Part shown: positions 62,099 to 64,000 of the stretch, piece by piece
Position numbering within the stretch: position 1 is the first letter of the stretch
How the letters are laid out: the number at the start of each line of letters is the position of its first letter
NCBI RefSeq assembly: GCF_003664995.1
Contig: NZ_JFHL01000018.1
Location: 1 to 64,000, forward strand
Origin: Mesotoga sp. BH458_6_3_2_1
GTDB taxonomy: Bacteria > Thermotogota > Thermotogae > Petrotogales > Kosmotogaceae
Length of the DNA: 64,000 nt
Reading direction: 5' to 3'
Position numbers and translations under genes: made by a program
The notes under the pieces: model-generated
What the model saw: only the letters and a program-made list of their open reading frames with translations
Database searches by the model: none
What the model was told of the DNA's origin: nothing

Positions 62099-63592
62099 CT
62101 AAGCAACCCCCTTGAGTCCAGTGGCGTGAAGCATTATCTCCTCTTCATTAATATGCTCTCCTTCAAGAATTCCCGTAATCCTTCCTTCTTTCATAACGAT
62201 CACGCGATTACACATGCCTATGATTTCTTCAAGTTCAGAGGATATTAGAATACAGGATACACCTTCCATAACTAGCTCGTTCATGAATCTGTAAATTTCT
62301 CTTTTCGCGTTGACGTCAATTCCTCTCGTCGGTTCATCAAAGATGAATATTTCAGGCTCCGGATCGAGGGATTTGGCAAGAGACACTTTCTGCTGATTAC
62401 CACCGCTGAAGAACTCCAGCCTCGTCTTCAGAGAGGCTGCCCTGATGTTGAATTTGTCGACGTACTTCTTTGTCTTCTCCTTCTCCAACTTGTTGTTGAT
62501 CAGTATCTTAGAGTAGGCAGGCAGTGAAATAAGGGTGGTGTTCTTTATCATGTCGAACGAAGTGAGGACTCCACTTCCCTGGCGGTCTTCAGACAAGTAA
62601 GCTATTTTGTTCTTCACGGCATCGATGGGAGACTTAATCTCGACGGATTTTCCGTTGATGCTGATCTTGCCAGAGTCTTTCTTCCTGATGCCAATGATCG
62701 TCTCGGCAAGCTCTGTCCTTCCAGCGCCCACCAGACCAGCAAAGCCAAGAATCTCGCCTTTGCGAAGGCCGAAGGAAATGTCTTCCAGAAGGCCATGTGA
62801 AGTAACATTTTCAACTTGAAAAACAATCTCTTCAGATGGCGAAACCTTCTCTGGAAAGACCTGGCTCAGTTCACGACCAACCATCCTCCTTGCCATTTCT
62901 TCTTCATCTGCCTCGTCAGTTTGGCTGATGCTAATCGTCTTTCCATCTCTCAGAACCATAACCCTATCACAGATCTCCCTAACTTCCTTAAGTTTGTGAG
63001 ATATGTAGATAATCGTGACGCCGCTCTCCTTGAGATTCCTCATTAGGTCAAAAAGGGTCTCAATCTCATTTAGAGTTAGGACTGTTGTCGGTTCATCCAT
63101 TATCAGGAGCTTAGAATCAAAAGCAATTGCCTTAGCTATTTCAACCATCTGTTTTTGGGCTACGCTTAGCCTTTCAATTTTTTCCTCGGGATGTATTGAT
63201 TTCTTGAGCTCCTCCAGAAGTGAGACGGTCCTCTTCTTCATCTCTCTCTTTTTGAGGAAGCCTTTGCGCGTAATCTCACTGCCTAGAAAGATGTTTTCAT
63301 AGACGTTGAGTTCGTTGATCAGATTGAATTCCTGCGGAATCATGGAGATGCCTATCACTTTTGCATGCAAGGGGTCCTTGATATCTACTTCATTACCCTC
63401 AAAGAAGACTTTTCCCTCTGTAGGTGTGTAGATTCCACTGAGAATCTTGACAAGCGTAGACTTGCCGGCGCCATTTTCCCCGATTATCCCGAAGATTTCT
63501 CCTTTGTTTATTTCGATGTCAATATTGTCGAGAACTCTAACCCCTGAGAATTCCTTTGAAATTCCTTGGGTCTTTATCAGGGTATCACCCAT
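62099..63592 (-). CDS. Sugar ABC transporter ATPase, RbsA-like with two ABC domains
   Basis: A 497-residue double ATPase. First domain: GENGAGKSTLVKILSG, LSVAQKQMVEIAKA, LLIMDEPTTVLT. Second domain: FAGLVGAGRTELAE (degenerate Walker A, as in this family), FSGGNQQKVSLAKSL, FIFDEPTRGIDVNA. The start is ATG 63592 after GAGGAGTGACCTA. It lies next to a sugar isomerase-like gene upstream that overlaps its 5' leader, so the operon starts outside the window. Confidence 0.93.
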   Translation of the reverse strand: MGDTLIKTQGISKEFSGVRVLDNIDIEINKGEIFGIIGENGAGKSTLVKILSGIYTPTEGKVFFEGNEVDIKDPLHAKVIGISMIPQEFNLINELNVYENIFLGSEITRKGFLKKREMKKRTVSLLEELKKSIHPEEKIERLSVAQKQMVEIAKAIAFDSKLLIMDEPTTVLTLNEIETLFDLMRNLKESGVTIIYISHKLKEVREICDRVMVLRDGKTISISQTDEADEEEMARRMVGRELSQVFPEKVSPSEEIVFQVENVTSHGLLEDISFGLRKGEILGFAGLVGAGRTELAETIIGIRKKDSGKISINGKSVEIKSPIDAVKNKIAYLSEDRQGSGVLTSFDMIKNTTLISLPAYSKILINNKLEKEKTKKYVDKFNIRAASLKTRLEFFSGGNQQKVSLAKSLDPEPEIFIFDEPTRGIDVNAKREIYRFMNELVMEGVSCILISSELEEIIGMCNRVIVMKEGRITGILEGEHINEEEIMLHATGLKGVA

Positions 63593-63603
63593 TAGGTCAC
63601 TCC

Positions 63604-64000
63604 TCAACTTTTCATTGCATCGTCAAAAGCGACGTTTGAAGGCTCAAAGTCAACTTTCCTCACAAAATCAGCTGCTTCTTTCGCTCCGAATTCTCTTTCC
63701 ATTCCGCTGTCTTCCCATTCTACTGATAAGGGACCGCTATAACCTATGTCATTCAGTTCTCTAATGATCTCTTCAAAATCAACGTCACCGTGACCGAGTG
63801 ACCTGAAGTTCCATCCGCGTCTAGTGTCACCGAAGGTCATCATCGATCCAAGTATCCCTGCCCTTCCGTCTAGTGTCACTGCAGCGTCCTTCATGTGTAC
63901 ATGATAGATTCTTTCAGCGAAGTCCCTTACGAAAAGGTGGGGTTTGACTCCCTGCCAGATGAGGTGGCTTGGATCAAAATTGAAGCCAAGCGTCTTTCTG
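63604..64000 (-). CDS. Sugar phosphate isomerase/epimerase, 5' end outside window
   Basis: The visible part is about 131 residues and runs off the right edge. LGFNFDPSHLIWQG, RIYHVHMKDA and GYSGPLSVEWED (metal-binding Asp, His and Glu) are characteristic of the AP-endonuclease-2/xylose isomerase-like TIM-barrel family. The frame is open to 64000, so the ATG at 63894 is internal. It is upstream of the ribose-type transporter on the same strand, so it probably acts on the imported sugar or polyol, for instance an inositol-like or ketose substrate. Confidence 0.85.
   Translation of the reverse strand, partial: RKTLGFNFDPSHLIWQGVKPHLFVRDFAERIYHVHMKDAAVTLDGRAGILGSMMTFGDTRRGWNFRSLGHGDVDFEEIIRELNDIGYSGPLSVEWEDSGMEREFGAKEAADFVRKVDFEPSNVAFDDAMKS

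Noticed and set aside
1-64000. CRISPR array, insertion sequence or prophage
   Set aside because: No regularly spaced direct repeats, transposase or integrase motifs were seen on either strand.

Overview
The window looks like a chromosomal segment of a Thermotogota bacterium, most like Mesotoga or its relatives. This is inferred from moderate GC, the protein families present, very strong GGAGG Shine-Dalgarno sites with many TTG/GTG starts, and a mix of sugar uptake, peptidases and an archaeal-type 2-oxoacid:ferredoxin oxidoreductase. No rRNA, tRNA, insertion sequence, prophage or CRISPR array was seen.

Layout. 1-5.1 kb: a truncated small gene, a methyltransferase, a PatB/MalY-type aminotransferase, and an overlapping sucrose-phosphate synthase/PfkB kinase pair. 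5.2-12.8 kb: oligoendopeptidase F, a secreted TPR/propeller protein, then the leftward run osmC-iorA-iorB-pfkB. 12.9-16.4 kb: a tocopherol-cyclase-like protein and an ABC-2 exporter preceded by four mini-ORFs of 31-35 codons, an internal terminator and a strong promoter. 16.5-28.3 kb: a secreted PHP protein, a YhaM-like HD nuclease, a decarboxylase beta subunit with a 43-residue membrane partner, GH1 beta-glucosidase, DegV, MFS transporter, peptidase T and PEP carboxykinase. Two intergenic stretches here each hold a promoter and a terminator on the minus strand but no good gene, which makes them candidate small RNAs. 28.7-41.8 kb: ATP-grasp enzyme, SPL-type radical SAM protein, ABC-F ATPase, unknown proteins, a decayed short-chain dehydrogenase, an M28-type aminopeptidase, xanthine phosphoribosyltransferase, two barrel-like envelope proteins and a 41-residue desulforedoxin. 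41.8-47.7 kb: a leftward stress cluster dnaK-hsp20-clpC followed by a 2-hydroxyacid dehydrogenase. 47.8-60 kb: threonine synthase, a GNAT protein, an M24 peptidase, a two-domain chagasin-type protease inhibitor, a membrane diguanylate cyclase, a large subtilisin-like lipoprotein and a secreted VIT/VWA protein. 60-64 kb: a ribose-type sugar ABC transporter with a truncated sugar isomerase/epimerase.

How the genes fit together. The picture is a heterotroph living on sugars and peptides. Sugars enter through the ribose-type ABC system and are processed by GH1 and PfkB enzymes. Peptides are cut by M3, M20, M24, M28 and S8 enzymes, and aromatic 2-oxo acids from them are oxidised by IorAB with ferredoxin. 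The sucrose-phosphate synthase suggests sucrose-type compatible solute synthesis. The most unusual parts are the mini-ORF/ABC exporter locus (15.0-16.4 kb) and the two candidate small RNAs (23.4-23.6 kb and 28.36-28.53 kb).
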